This document shows positions 51,493 through 60,732 of a stretch of 64,000 nucleotides of DNA, in pieces. Source of the stretch: Arthrobacter sp. MAHUQ-56. GTDB lineage: Bacteria; Actinomycetota; Actinomycetes; Actinomycetales; Micrococcaceae. Both the position numbers and the translations under genes were made by a program. The notes under the pieces are model-generated. The model saw only the letters and a list, made by a program, of their open reading frames with translations, was not told the DNA's origin and did not search any database. Within the stretch, counting starts at the first letter, position 1; every line of letters begins with the position of its first letter. The stretch is from positions 62,001 through 126,000 of the forward strand of contig NZ_JAIFZQ010000016.1 of NCBI RefSeq assembly GCF_019710585.1, read 5' to 3'.

Positions 51493-51538
51493 ACTGCTCC
51501 TTGGGTAGGTAGACTGGTCTACCTACCCAAGGAGCAGT
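51493..51538. promoter_or_regulatory. 46-bp perfect palindrome over the TetR ribosome site
   Basis: Two 22-bp arms (51493-51514 and 51517-51538) flank TG. The core GGTAGACTGGTCTACC has the look of a TetR operator. The right arm includes the GGAG ribosome site two bases before the ATG at 51541, so in RNA the same sequence would fold into a long hairpin hiding that site. It could also act as a terminator for the gluconokinase operon. Confidence 0.85.
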
Positions 51539-51540
51539 CC

Positions 51541-52134
51541 ATGCCCACTACTGATGCAGGTCCCTCCCGCCGCCCCGCGCGCGAGCTGCTGCTGGCCGCT
51601 GCGGCACGCCTGTTCTATGCGCAGGGAGTTGCCGCGACGGGCATCGACACCATCACCGCTGAGGCGGGCGTGGCGAAAAAGAGCCTCTACAACAACTTCT
51701 CGTCCAAGGCGGAGCTGGTGGTGGCGTACCTCGAAGCCCGGCACGAGGAGTGGCTGGCCCTGTACCGGAAAAGGGTGGACACCGCAGCAACTCCCGGGGA
51801 CCGGGTGCTGGCAGTCTTCGACGCCCACGGGGACCACGCCAACTTTTCCTACGAGCACGGGTTCCGGGGATGCGGGCTCCTTAACGCCGCAGCCGAACTG
51901 CCGGTGGGCAACGCCGGGCGGCTGGCGGTGCGCAAGCACAAGGAAGAGGTCGAGGAGCTGCTGGCACAGCCAGTCCGCGAACTGCTGGCGGACGAGCCGG
52001 AACGTGCCGACGGAACGGCCAGGCACCTTTCCTTCCTGCTCGAGGGGGCCATGACGCGCGCCGGCTTGGAGGGCGGGGACAAATGCCTGCAGGACGCCAG
52101 GCTGATCGCCGGGCAGATCCTGGCAGCCCTGTAA
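51541..52134 (+). CDS. TetR-family regulator
   Basis: 197 residues. HTH in RELLLAAAARLFYAQGVAATG and ITAEAGVAKKSLYNNFSSKAELV (about residues 30-52); the rest is the helical ligand domain (GLLNAAAELP, HLSFLLEGAMTRAGLEGG), similar to TetR_C-type regulators of drug or small-molecule exporters. Its stop overlaps the start of the EamA transporter gene (TAATG), so it probably regulates that exporter and itself through the palindrome just upstream. Translation may be limited by the hairpin around its ribosome site. Confidence 0.9.
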   Translation: MPTTDAGPSRRPARELLLAAAARLFYAQGVAATGIDTITAEAGVAKKSLYNNFSSKAELVVAYLEARHEEWLALYRKRVDTAATPGDRVLAVFDAHGDHANFSYEHGFRGCGLLNAAAELPVGNAGRLAVRKHKEEVEELLAQPVRELLADEPERADGTARHLSFLLEGAMTRAGLEGGDKCLQDARLIAGQILAAL

Positions 52135-53321
52135 TGGCAAGGGCTAAAACCGGAAGCCCGGCGACCGCCGGCAACTCCAATGGGGCGCTCTGGGGCGCCC
52201 TGTTCGTCGTCGCCGCGTCCGTCCTGTGGGGCACCACCGGCACCGCGGCCACTTTCGCCCCGTCCGTAAGTCCGCTGGCCATCGGCGCCGTCGCCATGGG
52301 CATCGGTGGGCTTCTCCAGGCAGCGCTGGCGGCGCGGCTGATCAGGCTGCAGTGGCGCGGAATCAGGCAGCGTTGGCGCCTGGTGTTGCCGGCGGCCGCG
52401 GCCGTGGCCATCTATCCGCTGGCCTTCTACAGTTCCATGCACCTCTCCGGCGTGGCAGTGGGGACGGTCGTTTCCATCGGGTCCGCACCAGTGGCGGCGG
52501 CGCTCATCGAACGGTTTGCCGACCACAAGCCCCTGACGGGCCGGTGGACTGTCGGCGCTGTCCTGGGCATCGGCGGCGCGGCACTGCTGTCCTTTGCCGG
52601 ACACAGCCCGGCAGGACCCAGCTCCGCAGGACCCAGCTCTGCGGGACCCATCACCGCGGGACACGTCGGCGTAGCCGATGGCGGCACATCCGCCGCCGAA
52701 TCGGCCACCCAATGGGCCTCCACGGCCGGCATCGCCCTGGGCCTGGTGGCCGGCGGAACCTACGCGCTCTATTCGTGGGGCGCACACCGACTGATTGCCG
52801 GCGGCGTTACTTCACGGGCCGCGATGGGGAGCGTGTTCGGGCTCGGCGGGCTGCTGCTGATGCCCGTCCTCGCCCTCACCGGCGCCCCGCTGCTCGCCTC
52901 GTGGACCAACGCCTCGGTGGGGGCGTACATGGCGGTGGTGCCCATGTTCGCCGGGTATCTGTTGTTCGGTTGGGGACTGGCGCGGATCCGGGCGAGCACG
53001 GCCACCGGCATCTCCCTGCTCGAAACGGTGGTGGCGGCCGCCCTGGCAGTGCTGGTGGTGGGGGAGCGGCTTCCGGCACTTGGGTGGCTTGGCGCCGCCG
53101 TCGTTCTTGGAAGCCTGTTTATCCTCAGCCCGCTCAGCCAACCCCGGCGGACGGTTGAGTCAGCCGGTGGGCTGTTGCCGTCCGCTCCGGCCCGGGAAGG
53201 GGCGGTTGAGCAGGAGGCACCCGCCCAGCGCCAGCAGCAGGAAACCCACCACGACGGCGACCACCTCCTGGCTGCCGATGCCCGCCACGACGATCGCGAG
53301 CGCGAGCAGGCAAACAAGTGA
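52134..53321 (+). CDS. EamA/DMT-family transporter
   Basis: 395 residues with two EamA repeats of about five membrane segments (first: ASVLWGTTGTAATFAPSVSP; second from AGIALGLVAGGTYALYSWGA; final TGISLLETVVAAALAVLVVG). Between the halves is a PSSAG-type repeat loop encoded by 15-bp tandem repeats. The last 55 residues or so, after LSPLSQP, are polar and Gln/Asp/His-rich and are encoded on the strand opposite the DUF3040 gene; this tail is probably not functional sequence. The family exports metabolites or drugs. It is coupled to the TetR gene. Confidence 0.88.
   Translation: MARAKTGSPATAGNSNGALWGALFVVAASVLWGTTGTAATFAPSVSPLAIGAVAMGIGGLLQAALAARLIRLQWRGIRQRWRLVLPAAAAVAIYPLAFYSSMHLSGVAVGTVVSIGSAPVAAALIERFADHKPLTGRWTVGAVLGIGGAALLSFAGHSPAGPSSAGPSSAGPITAGHVGVADGGTSAAESATQWASTAGIALGLVAGGTYALYSWGAHRLIAGGVTSRAAMGSVFGLGGLLLMPVLALTGAPLLASWTNASVGAYMAVVPMFAGYLLFGWGLARIRASTATGISLLETVVAAALAVLVVGERLPALGWLGAAVVLGSLFILSPLSQPRRTVESAGGLLPSAPAREGAVEQEAPAQRQQQETHHDGDHLLAADARHDDREREQANK
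52601..52660. repeat. 15-bp tandem repeat inside the EamA gene
   Basis: Four units (52601-52615, 52616-52630, 52631-52645, 52646-52660) encode HSPAG-PSSAG-PSSAG-PITAG in the cytoplasmic or external loop between the two halves. Confidence 0.85.
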
Positions 53322-53456
53322 CCCGGCTATGAGCCCCGCCGGAATGCGGCGGGCAGGGTAACCGGAGAGCAGCTCCATGGCCAGGTGGGGATCGTCCGCG
53401 ATCAGTCCCAGCTCCAGCTCCTTGAGCAGCCTCCGCTCTTCTTCGGACATTGGCAT
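53160..53456 (-). CDS. DUF3040 membrane protein
   Basis: 98 residues (96 from ATG 53450). N-terminal MSEEERRLLKELELGLIADD, the DUF3040 pattern, then two membrane segments (LIAGSLVCLLALAIVVAGIG and VVAVVVGFLLLALGGCLLL). The family is a small actinobacterial inner-membrane protein of unknown role. Its last 162 bp overlap the 3' end of the convergent EamA gene. Confidence 0.88.
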   Translation of the reverse strand: MPMSEEERRLLKELELGLIADDPHLAMELLSGYPARRIPAGLIAGSLVCLLALAIVVAGIGSQEVVAVVVGFLLLALGGCLLLNRPFPGRSGRQQPTG

Positions 53457-53491
53457 TGCATGCCCCTGGATTCCATGAGACGCGGCTATCG

Positions 53492-54085
53492 CTATTGACC
53501 GTAGGAGCGTTCCCGCGCAGAGTCAAGGGCCCCGGGTGCGCCTGGCTGCTGCCCGTCCGGGACGTCATACCGCAGCTCGTTGCCCATGACCCGGACACCC
53601 TTCGTGGGGACGTGCGGGGTCCGCTTGGCCGGCGGCATCAGGTGCTCCACTGGAGTGTCCGCAAGGAGCAGGCAATGGTCTGCGATGAGTCGGCGGTGGC
53701 ACCGCCACCAAACTGTTTCGCTGCACATGATGGCGGTCTGCTGGTCCTGCGCCTCCGTCAGCAGCCCGGCCACGGCGGCCGCGAAGCCGGGCGAGCGCAT
53801 GTAGCCCGCGTACGCCCTGAACGACTCGTTGCGCAGCGCCGTGTCAGGGGAGTCGGGTGGAAGCTTGCGGAAACCGCCCAGCCGGCGTTCCCAGCGGTAG
53901 CTGATGCCGGCGGCCGGGAGCCACTCGGCCATGCTGTCCTTGCCGAAATGCGGATACTTGCGGCTGCCGGGACCGATCCGGACGTCCACCAGGGACGCCA
54001 CGCCCGCCGCGGTGAGCAGCGCCGTGAACTCCTCCCGTGAGGACGTGCCGTGACCTATCGTGAACAGGGCCTTCATCAAAGCCAT
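53492..54085 (-). CDS. DUF488 family protein
   Basis: 197 residues (194 from ATG 54076). TIGHGTSSREEFTALL at the start, LVDVRIGPGSRKYPHF, RWERRLGGFRK and the Cys motif IMCSETVWWRCHRRLIADHC are DUF488 landmarks. Family function is unknown; the conserved Cys and His residues suggest redox or metal binding. It is divergent from the GAF-ANTAR gene at 54196. Confidence 0.9.
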   Translation of the reverse strand: MALMKALFTIGHGTSSREEFTALLTAAGVASLVDVRIGPGSRKYPHFGKDSMAEWLPAAGISYRWERRLGGFRKLPPDSPDTALRNESFRAYAGYMRSPGFAAAVAGLLTEAQDQQTAIMCSETVWWRCHRRLIADHCLLLADTPVEHLMPPAKRTPHVPTKGVRVMGNELRYDVPDGQQPGAPGALDSARERSYGQ

Positions 54086-54195
54086 GTTAGGCGCGTGCCG
54101 AAATTCATGGTGCCACGTCGCACGGAGGAACCCTGCATCGCGGGGATGACGTTTTGTGGCGCGCGGCGGCCCGGCGATCTCGCATATATTGGGGC

Positions 54196-54930
54196 ATGGC
54201 CACCCCCGCTAGCGACGACGAGTTCGTCCAACTGCACGACCTCATCATTGGCAGCACGAACGTGGGTGGGTTCCTGACGGAGCTGTCCATCGTGGCGGCG
54301 TCCACGCTCAGCGACGCCTCGGGCGTGTTCATCGAGTGCGGGGTGACCCTTCGCCGGCGCAAACGCACCGCCACCATCGCGGGCAGCAGCGAACGCGCCG
54401 CGATGCTGGACAAGCTGGAACAGGCCCTCGGGGACGGGCCCTGCATTGCCTCCCTGGAGAGCATGACGCCGGTGGTCCTGGGGGACGTGGCCACTGACAC
54501 CCGCTGGCCGGAGTACCAGAAAGTGTTGGCCGACAACGGCTGCCGGAGCGTGCTGGGCGTTCCGCTGGCATTGGACGAGAACCAGTCCGCCGCCCTGAAC
54601 TTCTTTTCCTCGGAGCCGAACGTCTATGCCCCGGCGGTGGTCACCCGGGCCGAAGGGTTCGCGCATCTGGCCGGCCGTGCGTTGCGGTTGGCCCTGAGGA
54701 TCGCGGATGCCCAGAACCTGGCCGACGATCTTCGGGCCGCCATGCAGAGCCGCACCACGATCGACCTCGCCTGCGGGGTGATCATGGCGCAGAACCGGTG
54801 CACCCAGGACGAAGCGATGGCCCTGCTGACCAAGGCATCGAGCCACCGGAACCAGAAACTGCGGGACCTGGCGGGTGACGTCCTTGGCAGGGTCAGCAAC
54901 GGAGCGGTGAACACGCACTTCGATCCCTGA
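54196..54930 (+). CDS. GAF-ANTAR domain transcription antiterminator (second copy)
   Basis: 244 residues: GAF domain about residues 15-165 (ALGDGPCIASLESMTPVVLG, GCRSVLGVPLAL) and C-terminal ANTAR (AAMQSRTTIDLACGVIMAQN near residue 185, then RNQKLRDLAGDVLGRV). It is clearly a paralogue of 4579-5328, with the ANTAR part most alike. ATG 54196 has a Gly-rich upstream (GGGG) but no ideal ribosome site. It should bind hairpin pairs in RNA in response to a GAF signal. Confidence 0.87.
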   Translation: MATPASDDEFVQLHDLIIGSTNVGGFLTELSIVAASTLSDASGVFIECGVTLRRRKRTATIAGSSERAAMLDKLEQALGDGPCIASLESMTPVVLGDVATDTRWPEYQKVLADNGCRSVLGVPLALDENQSAALNFFSSEPNVYAPAVVTRAEGFAHLAGRALRLALRIADAQNLADDLRAAMQSRTTIDLACGVIMAQNRCTQDEAMALLTKASSHRNQKLRDLAGDVLGRVSNGAVNTHFDP

Positions 54931-55007
54931 GCCGCCGCCCGGGAACCTCGGGCCATTCCTCCGGGCTTGATGGGGGCGGCGCGCGGCCGGGACGCGGTTC
55001 GCGGGAA

Positions 55008-55055
55008 CGGGACACCGCGGGGACGGAACACCGCGGGGACGGAACACCGTGGCGT
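55008..55055. repeat. 16-bp tandem repeat, three copies
   Basis: Units at 55008-55023, 55024-55039 and 55040-55055 share CGGAACACCG. They lie between the GAF-ANTAR stop and the malQ start, in otherwise gene-free DNA of 257 bp. Confidence 0.85.
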
Positions 55056-55187
55056 CCCGTCCGGGTTTCACCCCGGCGGCGCCCTGCAATAATCTGAACC
55101 AACGGCTGTGCACCGGGGTGGCGCCCGCTGTGCAGCAGGCAGCACTGTAAGTTTCGGGACCATCACAGACGAACGAGGCGGACACCC

Positions 55188-57389
55188 ATGACGGCAACAG
55201 ATCAGCAGCACGCATCACGACCGGAAGTGCCCGCAGACCCTCCTGCCGCCCATGAGCCCGTGGATCCGCACCTGCTGCAGCAGCTGGCGGACGCGTACGG
55301 GGTGGGCACCTCCTTCCAAGGCTGGGACGGGCTGCCGCATTCCGTGGCGGAGGAGACGCTGGTCAAGGTGCTGGCTGCCCTGGGCGTCGAGGCGCGCACC
55401 AACAGCGAGATCGAGGCAGCCTTGGCGGAGGCGGAACTGGCGCCGTGGCGCCGGATGCTGCCGCCCGCCGTCGTCATCCAGCAGGGTGAGCCGGCGCAGG
55501 TGCCGGTCCATGTGCGGGACGGGGCCACCGCCAGCCTGACTGTCACCCTCGAAGGGGGAGCGGGATCACGGGAGGCAGTCCAGCAGGACATCTGGGTGCA
55601 GCCCAGGGAGGTCGACGGCGTCTCCACCGGAAGAGCCACCTTTTCCCTTCCGCAGGACCTGCCCTTGGGCTGGCATACCCTGCACGCGGAGTCGGAGGGG
55701 GCCACAGCCACCGCCGCCCTGGTGGTGACGCCGGCGCGGTTGGCAACAGCCAAACCGCTGGAGGAACGCCGGGGCTGGGGGCTCGCCACGCAGCTGTATT
55801 CGGTCCGGTCCAAACGCTCGTGGGGCATCGGGGATTTCGCCGACCTTGCGGACCTGGCAGCGATCAGCGGGTCGCGCGGCGCCGACTACGTGCTGGTCAA
55901 CCCGCTGCATGCGGCGGAGCCGGTTCCGCCGGTCCAGCCCTCGCCTTACTCGCCCTCCACGCGCCGGTTCTTCAATCCGCTGTACATCCGCATCGAGGCC
56001 GTTCCCGAGCTCGCCTACCTCCGCCCACGCAAGCGGGCAGCGCTGGAAAAGCTCCACGCCGAAGTGGCCGTGCTGAACAAGGAGGGCGGACGGCTGGACC
56101 GGGACGCCGTTTACGCCGCCAAGCTCCAGGCGCTGGAGATGCTTTACCACACACGGCGTTCCCCGGCCCGGCAGGCCGCCTTCGACGAGTTCTGCCGGAT
56201 TTCCGGCAAGGGGCTGGACGACTTCGCGCTGTGGTCCGCCATCCGTGAAGACCTTGCCCCTGGCGATCCGCTGTGGACCGACCCGGCCTGCGCGATTGGC
56301 ACCCGGGAGGCGGAGGCGCTCCGGGAGAAGCTGGCGGACAGGATCGGGTTCCACCGGTGGCTGCAGTGGATCTGCGACGAGCAGCTCGAGTACGCCCAGC
56401 ACGCCGCACTGCGCTCCGGGATGCGCCTTGGCGTGGTGCACGACCTCGCAGTGGGGGTTGACCACAGCAGCGCCGACGCCTGGACGCTGCGCAGCGTGCT
56501 GGCCCCGGCCACCAGCGTGGGCGCGCCGCCGGACATGTACAACCAGCAGGGCCAGGACTGGGGACAGCCGCCATGGCACCCCACCCGCCTGGCCGAGGCC
56601 GGCTACGCACCGTTCCGCGACATGCTGGCCACGGTGCTGCGGCACGCCGGCGGCATCCGCGTGGACCACATCCTGGGCCTGTTCCGGCTCTGGTGGATCC
56701 CCGCCGGGAACGCCCCCGGCGACGGCGCCTACGTCCGCTACGACCACGAGGCCCTGATCGGCATCCTCGCCCTCGAGGCGCACCGCGCCGGCGCCGTGGT
56801 CATCGGGGAGGACCTGGGCACCTTCGAGCCGTGGGTGCGGGACTACCTTGCCGCGCGCGGCATCCTGGGAACGTCCATCCTCTGGTTTGAGTACGACGGC
56901 GATTCGCCCCTTGCGCCGGAGAAGTACCGCACGCAGGCGCTCGCCAGCGTCAACACCCACGACCTGCCCCCCACCGCCGGCTACCTCGCCGGGGACCATG
57001 TCGCACTGCGGAGCCGGTTGGGCCTGCTGGAACGGTCCGAGGCGGAAGAGCGGGCTGAGCACAATGCTTCCCTGGAGAAGATGTTCGCCCTCCTGCGCGA
57101 GCGCGGTTACCTGCCTGGAGGGTCAGCCGACGGGGACGAACACACCATCGAAGCCCTGCACCTGCTGCTGGCGCAGGCGCCGTCGGTGCTCCTGGGCGTG
57201 GCGCTGGTGGATGCGGTGGGGGAGCGGCGGGTCCAGAACCAGCCCGGAACCACTGCGGCCCTTTATCCAAACTGGCAGGTGCCCTTGGGCGGCCCGGACG
57301 GCAAACCCGTGTACCTTGACGACCTTCCCGCCAACGGGCGGTTCAATGCGCTGCTCGGGGCGGTAGAGGGTGCCATGCACGGCCAATAA
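55188..57389 (+). CDS. malQ: 4-alpha-glucanotransferase (amylomaltase)
   Basis: 733 residues, GH77, with the extended N-terminal region (about 160 residues) seen in actinobacterial MalQ. Catalytic core motifs: RSWGIGDFADLADLA-like KRSWGIGDFADLADL, LVNPLHAAEP, SPYSPSTRRFFNPLYI, the nucleophile region GIRVDHILGLFRLWWIP, the acid in VIGEDLGT, and VNTHDLPPTAGY. It transfers maltodextrin segments in the cytoplasm. ATG 55188 follows a GAGGCGG site. Convergent with the secreted amylase gene, with a shared terminator between. Confidence 0.94.
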   Translation: MTATDQQHASRPEVPADPPAAHEPVDPHLLQQLADAYGVGTSFQGWDGLPHSVAEETLVKVLAALGVEARTNSEIEAALAEAELAPWRRMLPPAVVIQQGEPAQVPVHVRDGATASLTVTLEGGAGSREAVQQDIWVQPREVDGVSTGRATFSLPQDLPLGWHTLHAESEGATATAALVVTPARLATAKPLEERRGWGLATQLYSVRSKRSWGIGDFADLADLAAISGSRGADYVLVNPLHAAEPVPPVQPSPYSPSTRRFFNPLYIRIEAVPELAYLRPRKRAALEKLHAEVAVLNKEGGRLDRDAVYAAKLQALEMLYHTRRSPARQAAFDEFCRISGKGLDDFALWSAIREDLAPGDPLWTDPACAIGTREAEALREKLADRIGFHRWLQWICDEQLEYAQHAALRSGMRLGVVHDLAVGVDHSSADAWTLRSVLAPATSVGAPPDMYNQQGQDWGQPPWHPTRLAEAGYAPFRDMLATVLRHAGGIRVDHILGLFRLWWIPAGNAPGDGAYVRYDHEALIGILALEAHRAGAVVIGEDLGTFEPWVRDYLAARGILGTSILWFEYDGDSPLAPEKYRTQALASVNTHDLPPTAGYLAGDHVALRSRLGLLERSEAEERAEHNASLEKMFALLRERGYLPGGSADGDEHTIEALHLLLAQAPSVLLGVALVDAVGERRVQNQPGTTAALYPNWQVPLGGPDGKPVYLDDLPANGRFNALLGAVEGAMHGQ

Positions 57390-57414
57390 CGGGACCTTGC
57401 CCAAGCAACGCGGC

Positions 57415-57462
57415 ACACAAGCAACGCGGCCCCGCCTTCATGACGGGCCGCGTTGCTTGTGT
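57415..57462. terminator. Bidirectional terminator between malQ and the amylase gene
   Basis: A perfect 18-bp stem (57415-57432 with 57445-57462) and a 12-base loop, lying 25 bp beyond each stop codon. Confidence 0.9.
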
Positions 57463-57487
57463 CCTTGTCCCTGGCTGGGCAGTACAC

Positions 57488-60400
57488 CTAGCCCGCAGTG
57501 ATCACGTGGGTGAAGTGGTCATACCGGAAGGTGACCGGGCCGCCGTCGTGCTCAAACACGATATTGGCGCCGGGGGAAGCTCCCCCTGCCCCGTAGCTGA
57601 CGTCCCAGGTGCGGTTGAGGGCCGCCTTGAACTCGTAGCTTCCCGCGGGCAGGTCGGGCACGGCCAGCTTCCACACGAGGTCTGCCGGGTCCAGAGTGAG
57701 CTGTGCCTGGTCACAGGCAGGTTCCCAGTCCGAGGCGCAGCCCAGTTCGCTGTCCATGCTGCCAGCTGCGGCCACTGCCTTGGGCTGCTGCGACGCGTAC
57801 ACGGCGCTGAGGAGATGGGTGCTGTTGTCGTAGCGGAAGGTCACCGGGCCACCCGGGTGGTCCAGGACGATGTTCTGGCCGTTGGGCTGGCCGTCGGCAC
57901 CGTAGTTCTCATCCCAGCCGCCGTTGAGCGCGGCCTTGTACTCGTACTGCCCGGCCGGCAGGTCCACGGTCAGCCGCCAGATCCGGTCGGCCGGGTCGAG
58001 CACCATCTGCGCCTTGCCGCAGGACGGATCCCACTGCGCGCTGCAGCCCATCGCCTGGTTGAGGGACCCGGCCACCGCTACGGAGTCAGGCTGCGGTGCC
58101 TCACCCACGGTGACCGTCCGGGTCCCGCTGGTGACGTTGAAACCGGGGCCGGCCATGGCTGCCCGGTACCGGACGGCGGTGCCGTCCGCCAGGGCTGACA
58201 CGTCGTCGGTGGCCGAGTACACAGGCGAAGAGTCATCCGTGCCCACGCCGGTCCACGCTCCGCCGTCCACGCTGCGCTCGAACGACACCACATGGCTGGA
58301 CTTCTCCGGATCTGCTGTGGCGCTGAGTTCCACCTTGCCCTTCACGCTGCTGCCTTCCACAGGTTTCTGGAGGGTCAGGACAGGCGCTGGGACACTCGCG
58401 GTCCGGGTTTGGCTGGTGGCAACATGCCCGCCGTTGTCCAGCACGGTGGCCCGGTATTCCAGCGGAGTCCTTGCGTCCAGGGAGGCAACATCGTGGAACA
58501 CCTGGTACGGGGCGGTGTCATCCGTACCGATCGGCTTCCAGTCCCCGCCTGCTGTCCTTGCTTCGAAGGTGACCTCGTAGAACGAAGCACCGTCGACGTC
58601 GGCCGCCACGTTGATGCGCCCGTTGTCACCCGCAGCCGCCGCCGGCTGCTGGAGGGCGACGGCGGGGGCTTCCTTGGAGTGCGGGATCCGGCCTGACGAT
58701 TCGTAGACGACGGCGGAGAGCGGCGGGACGGTTACGGTGAGTTTGGCGTCCTCGGAGGTCTTCACCTCGTCGGCGCCCTGGCCGTAGATGCGCGTGTAGC
58801 TGCGCTTGCCGATGTAGGTGGGGATGGCCGCGGTCTGGGCCCGCCCGCTGTTGTTCAGGGCCACCACGTACTCGCGCTGGTCCTTCGCATCGGTCCGGGA
58901 AAAGGCGTAGATGCCGGGGCCCTCCGCGGCGTAGCGGTGCTGGTGGGCGCCGTTCCGCAGCGCCGGATGCTCCTTGGTGAGGGCAGCCAGTTCGCGGATC
59001 TTTGCGTACAGCGGGTGCCCTTGATTGAAGTTGTCCGTGGCGTGGGTGGCGTCCGTGCCCAGCAGGTCGTCGTCCAGGTAGTCCGGAACCTTGCTGGCGA
59101 AGAGGGTCTGCCGTGCGTCCTGGTCGCCGCCGGGGCCGGTGAAGCCCTGTTCGTCGCCGTAGTAGACCACCGGGTTGCCGCGGGAGAAGTACATCAGCTC
59201 ATGCGCGAGTTCGTCGCGGGCCACCTTCTCCGCATCACTGGCGGCGGGATTGTCCTGGGCGATGAAGCTGCCGATGCGGCCCATGTCGTGGTTGCCCAGG
59301 AAGGTGGGCAGTTCGTAGACGTTGGAATCGGAGTCGGTGTACCAGTCGTCGCCGGCGAAGAAGGCCTGCAGCGACTGTGCGTCCTGGCTCTTGGAGGCAA
59401 AGTTGCGGGCGGCGTCCTGGAAGGGGAAATCCAGGACCGCCTGCATGTTGTTGCGCGTGGTGAACTGCGAGGTGAAGCTCTTGGTGGTGTCGAAAACCTC
59501 GCCGAACATGAAGAACTCGTCCTTGCCGTGCTCCCTGGCGTACGCCAGGACGTTGGGGCCGAACTCCTGCCAGAACTCGTTGTTGACGTGCTTCATGGTG
59601 TCGATCCGGAAGCCGTCCACGCCGAAGTTGCCGATCCAGGACTTGTAGATGTCCTCCATGCCTTTCACCACGGTGGGGTGCTCGGTGAAGAGGTCATCAA
59701 GGCCGAAGAAATCCCCATACATCGAGTCCTCGCCAGTGAAGGTGGTATCGCCCCGGTTGTGGTACAGCGTGGGGTCGTTCAGCCAGGCGGGAACCTTGAG
59801 GTTCTCTTCGCCCGGTGCCGGGACTGGTTTATAGGGGAAGGACGTGTTGACGTCCAGTTGCGGGAACGTCCCGGTGCCGGCGTAGTCACGGTCGTCGAAC
59901 GCCTGGCCTGATGCAGTCCTGTAGGGGACGGCATCCTTTGAGACATAGCCCTTGCGCGCTCCCTCCTGGTACCCGATGACGTCCGCGGTGTGGTTGGTGA
60001 TGATGTCGAAGTAGACCTTCATGCCGCGGGCATGGGCCTCGTCGATGAGGGCCTTGAGTTCATCATTGGTGCCCAGGTGCGGGTCGATCTGGGTGAAGTC
60101 GGTAACCCAGTAACCGTGGTAACCGGCGGACTTGTCCGCCGGCTGGACCGCCTTGTTCTTGAAGCTTGGGGTCAGCCAGATGGAGGTGGTGCCCAGGCCC
60201 TGGATGTAGTCGATCTTCTCCCGCAGGCCGGCCAGGTCCCCGCCGTTGTAGAAGCCCTTCCTGGTGGGGTCGAAACCGGAGACCATCGGGTCTGAGCCGA
60301 GGCCGCCCCGGTCATTTGCGGTGCTGCCGTTGTCGAAGCGGTCTGCCATGACGAAGTAGAAGTTCTCGTCCGTCACAGGGCCGCGCAGTGAGTGCAGTGC

Positions 60401-60622
60401 CGCCGTGACTGCCGGATCCTTGGTGCCGGGACCCTTGGGGTCCGGCGCGGCGGCGGCAGGGAGGACGGCGGCGGAGACGGCCACGGCGGCTGCCACGAGG
60501 CCGGCCGCCGAACGGACCGCGGCGCGGCCTGGGATCAGGCGCCGGGGCGCAGGGTGTGTTCCTGCCGGCCTGGCCGGCAGTTGGGCGCGTAGGGGAGCGC
60601 CGGGAGGGGTGCGGAATAACAA
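57488..60622 (-). CDS. Secreted GH13 alpha-amylase/pullulanase-type enzyme with two X25 modules
   Basis: 1044 residues from a TTG at 60622 with AGGAAGG eight bases upstream. N-terminal Arg-rich stretch and hydrophobic AGLVAAAVAVSAAVLPAAAA form a long signal peptide. The GH13 barrel follows: DIITNHT, GFRIDTMKH (nucleophile Asp), MFGEVFD (acid Glu), FLGNHDMGR. Next come Ig-like or linker segments and, at the end, two copies of a module of about 95 residues (VAGSLNQAMGC... and AAGSMDSELGC...), like the X25 domains of bacterial pullulanases. It digests starch or related glucans outside the cell; MalQ handles the products. A LacI-type operator lies upstream. Confidence 0.9.
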   Translation of the reverse strand: MLFRTPPGAPLRAQLPARPAGTHPAPRRLIPGRAAVRSAAGLVAAAVAVSAAVLPAAAAPDPKGPGTKDPAVTAALHSLRGPVTDENFYFVMADRFDNGSTANDRGGLGSDPMVSGFDPTRKGFYNGGDLAGLREKIDYIQGLGTTSIWLTPSFKNKAVQPADKSAGYHGYWVTDFTQIDPHLGTNDELKALIDEAHARGMKVYFDIITNHTADVIGYQEGARKGYVSKDAVPYRTASGQAFDDRDYAGTGTFPQLDVNTSFPYKPVPAPGEENLKVPAWLNDPTLYHNRGDTTFTGEDSMYGDFFGLDDLFTEHPTVVKGMEDIYKSWIGNFGVDGFRIDTMKHVNNEFWQEFGPNVLAYAREHGKDEFFMFGEVFDTTKSFTSQFTTRNNMQAVLDFPFQDAARNFASKSQDAQSLQAFFAGDDWYTDSDSNVYELPTFLGNHDMGRIGSFIAQDNPAASDAEKVARDELAHELMYFSRGNPVVYYGDEQGFTGPGGDQDARQTLFASKVPDYLDDDLLGTDATHATDNFNQGHPLYAKIRELAALTKEHPALRNGAHQHRYAAEGPGIYAFSRTDAKDQREYVVALNNSGRAQTAAIPTYIGKRSYTRIYGQGADEVKTSEDAKLTVTVPPLSAVVYESSGRIPHSKEAPAVALQQPAAAAGDNGRINVAADVDGASFYEVTFEARTAGGDWKPIGTDDTAPYQVFHDVASLDARTPLEYRATVLDNGGHVATSQTRTASVPAPVLTLQKPVEGSSVKGKVELSATADPEKSSHVVSFERSVDGGAWTGVGTDDSSPVYSATDDVSALADGTAVRYRAAMAGPGFNVTSGTRTVTVGEAPQPDSVAVAGSLNQAMGCSAQWDPSCGKAQMVLDPADRIWRLTVDLPAGQYEYKAALNGGWDENYGADGQPNGQNIVLDHPGGPVTFRYDNSTHLLSAVYASQQPKAVAAAGSMDSELGCASDWEPACDQAQLTLDPADLVWKLAVPDLPAGSYEFKAALNRTWDVSYGAGGASPGANIVFEHDGGPVTFRYDHFTHVITAG

Positions 60623-60732
60623 GGGTGAGACCTTCCTGGGAAGCAGCGCTGCTGTACAGGCTTGACGTTGATGTCGGGATGCGGCAGGAGGGTTCGAAGG
60701 ACAGCGCGTGGTCCTGTGAACCAAGTCACAAC

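Noticed and set aside
55566-57062. 498-codon minus-strand frame inside malQ
   Set aside because: Low-complexity His/Gln/Val-rich product, fully inside a clear GH77 gene; a codon-bias shadow.
58937-59911. 324-codon plus-strand frame opposite the amylase gene
   Set aside because: Val/Gly-rich shadow of the GH13 domain; no start context.
60623-60724. Upstream extension of the amylase frame
   Set aside because: AGGAAGG before the TTG at 60622 marks a better start, and the extension would add residues before an already complete signal peptide.
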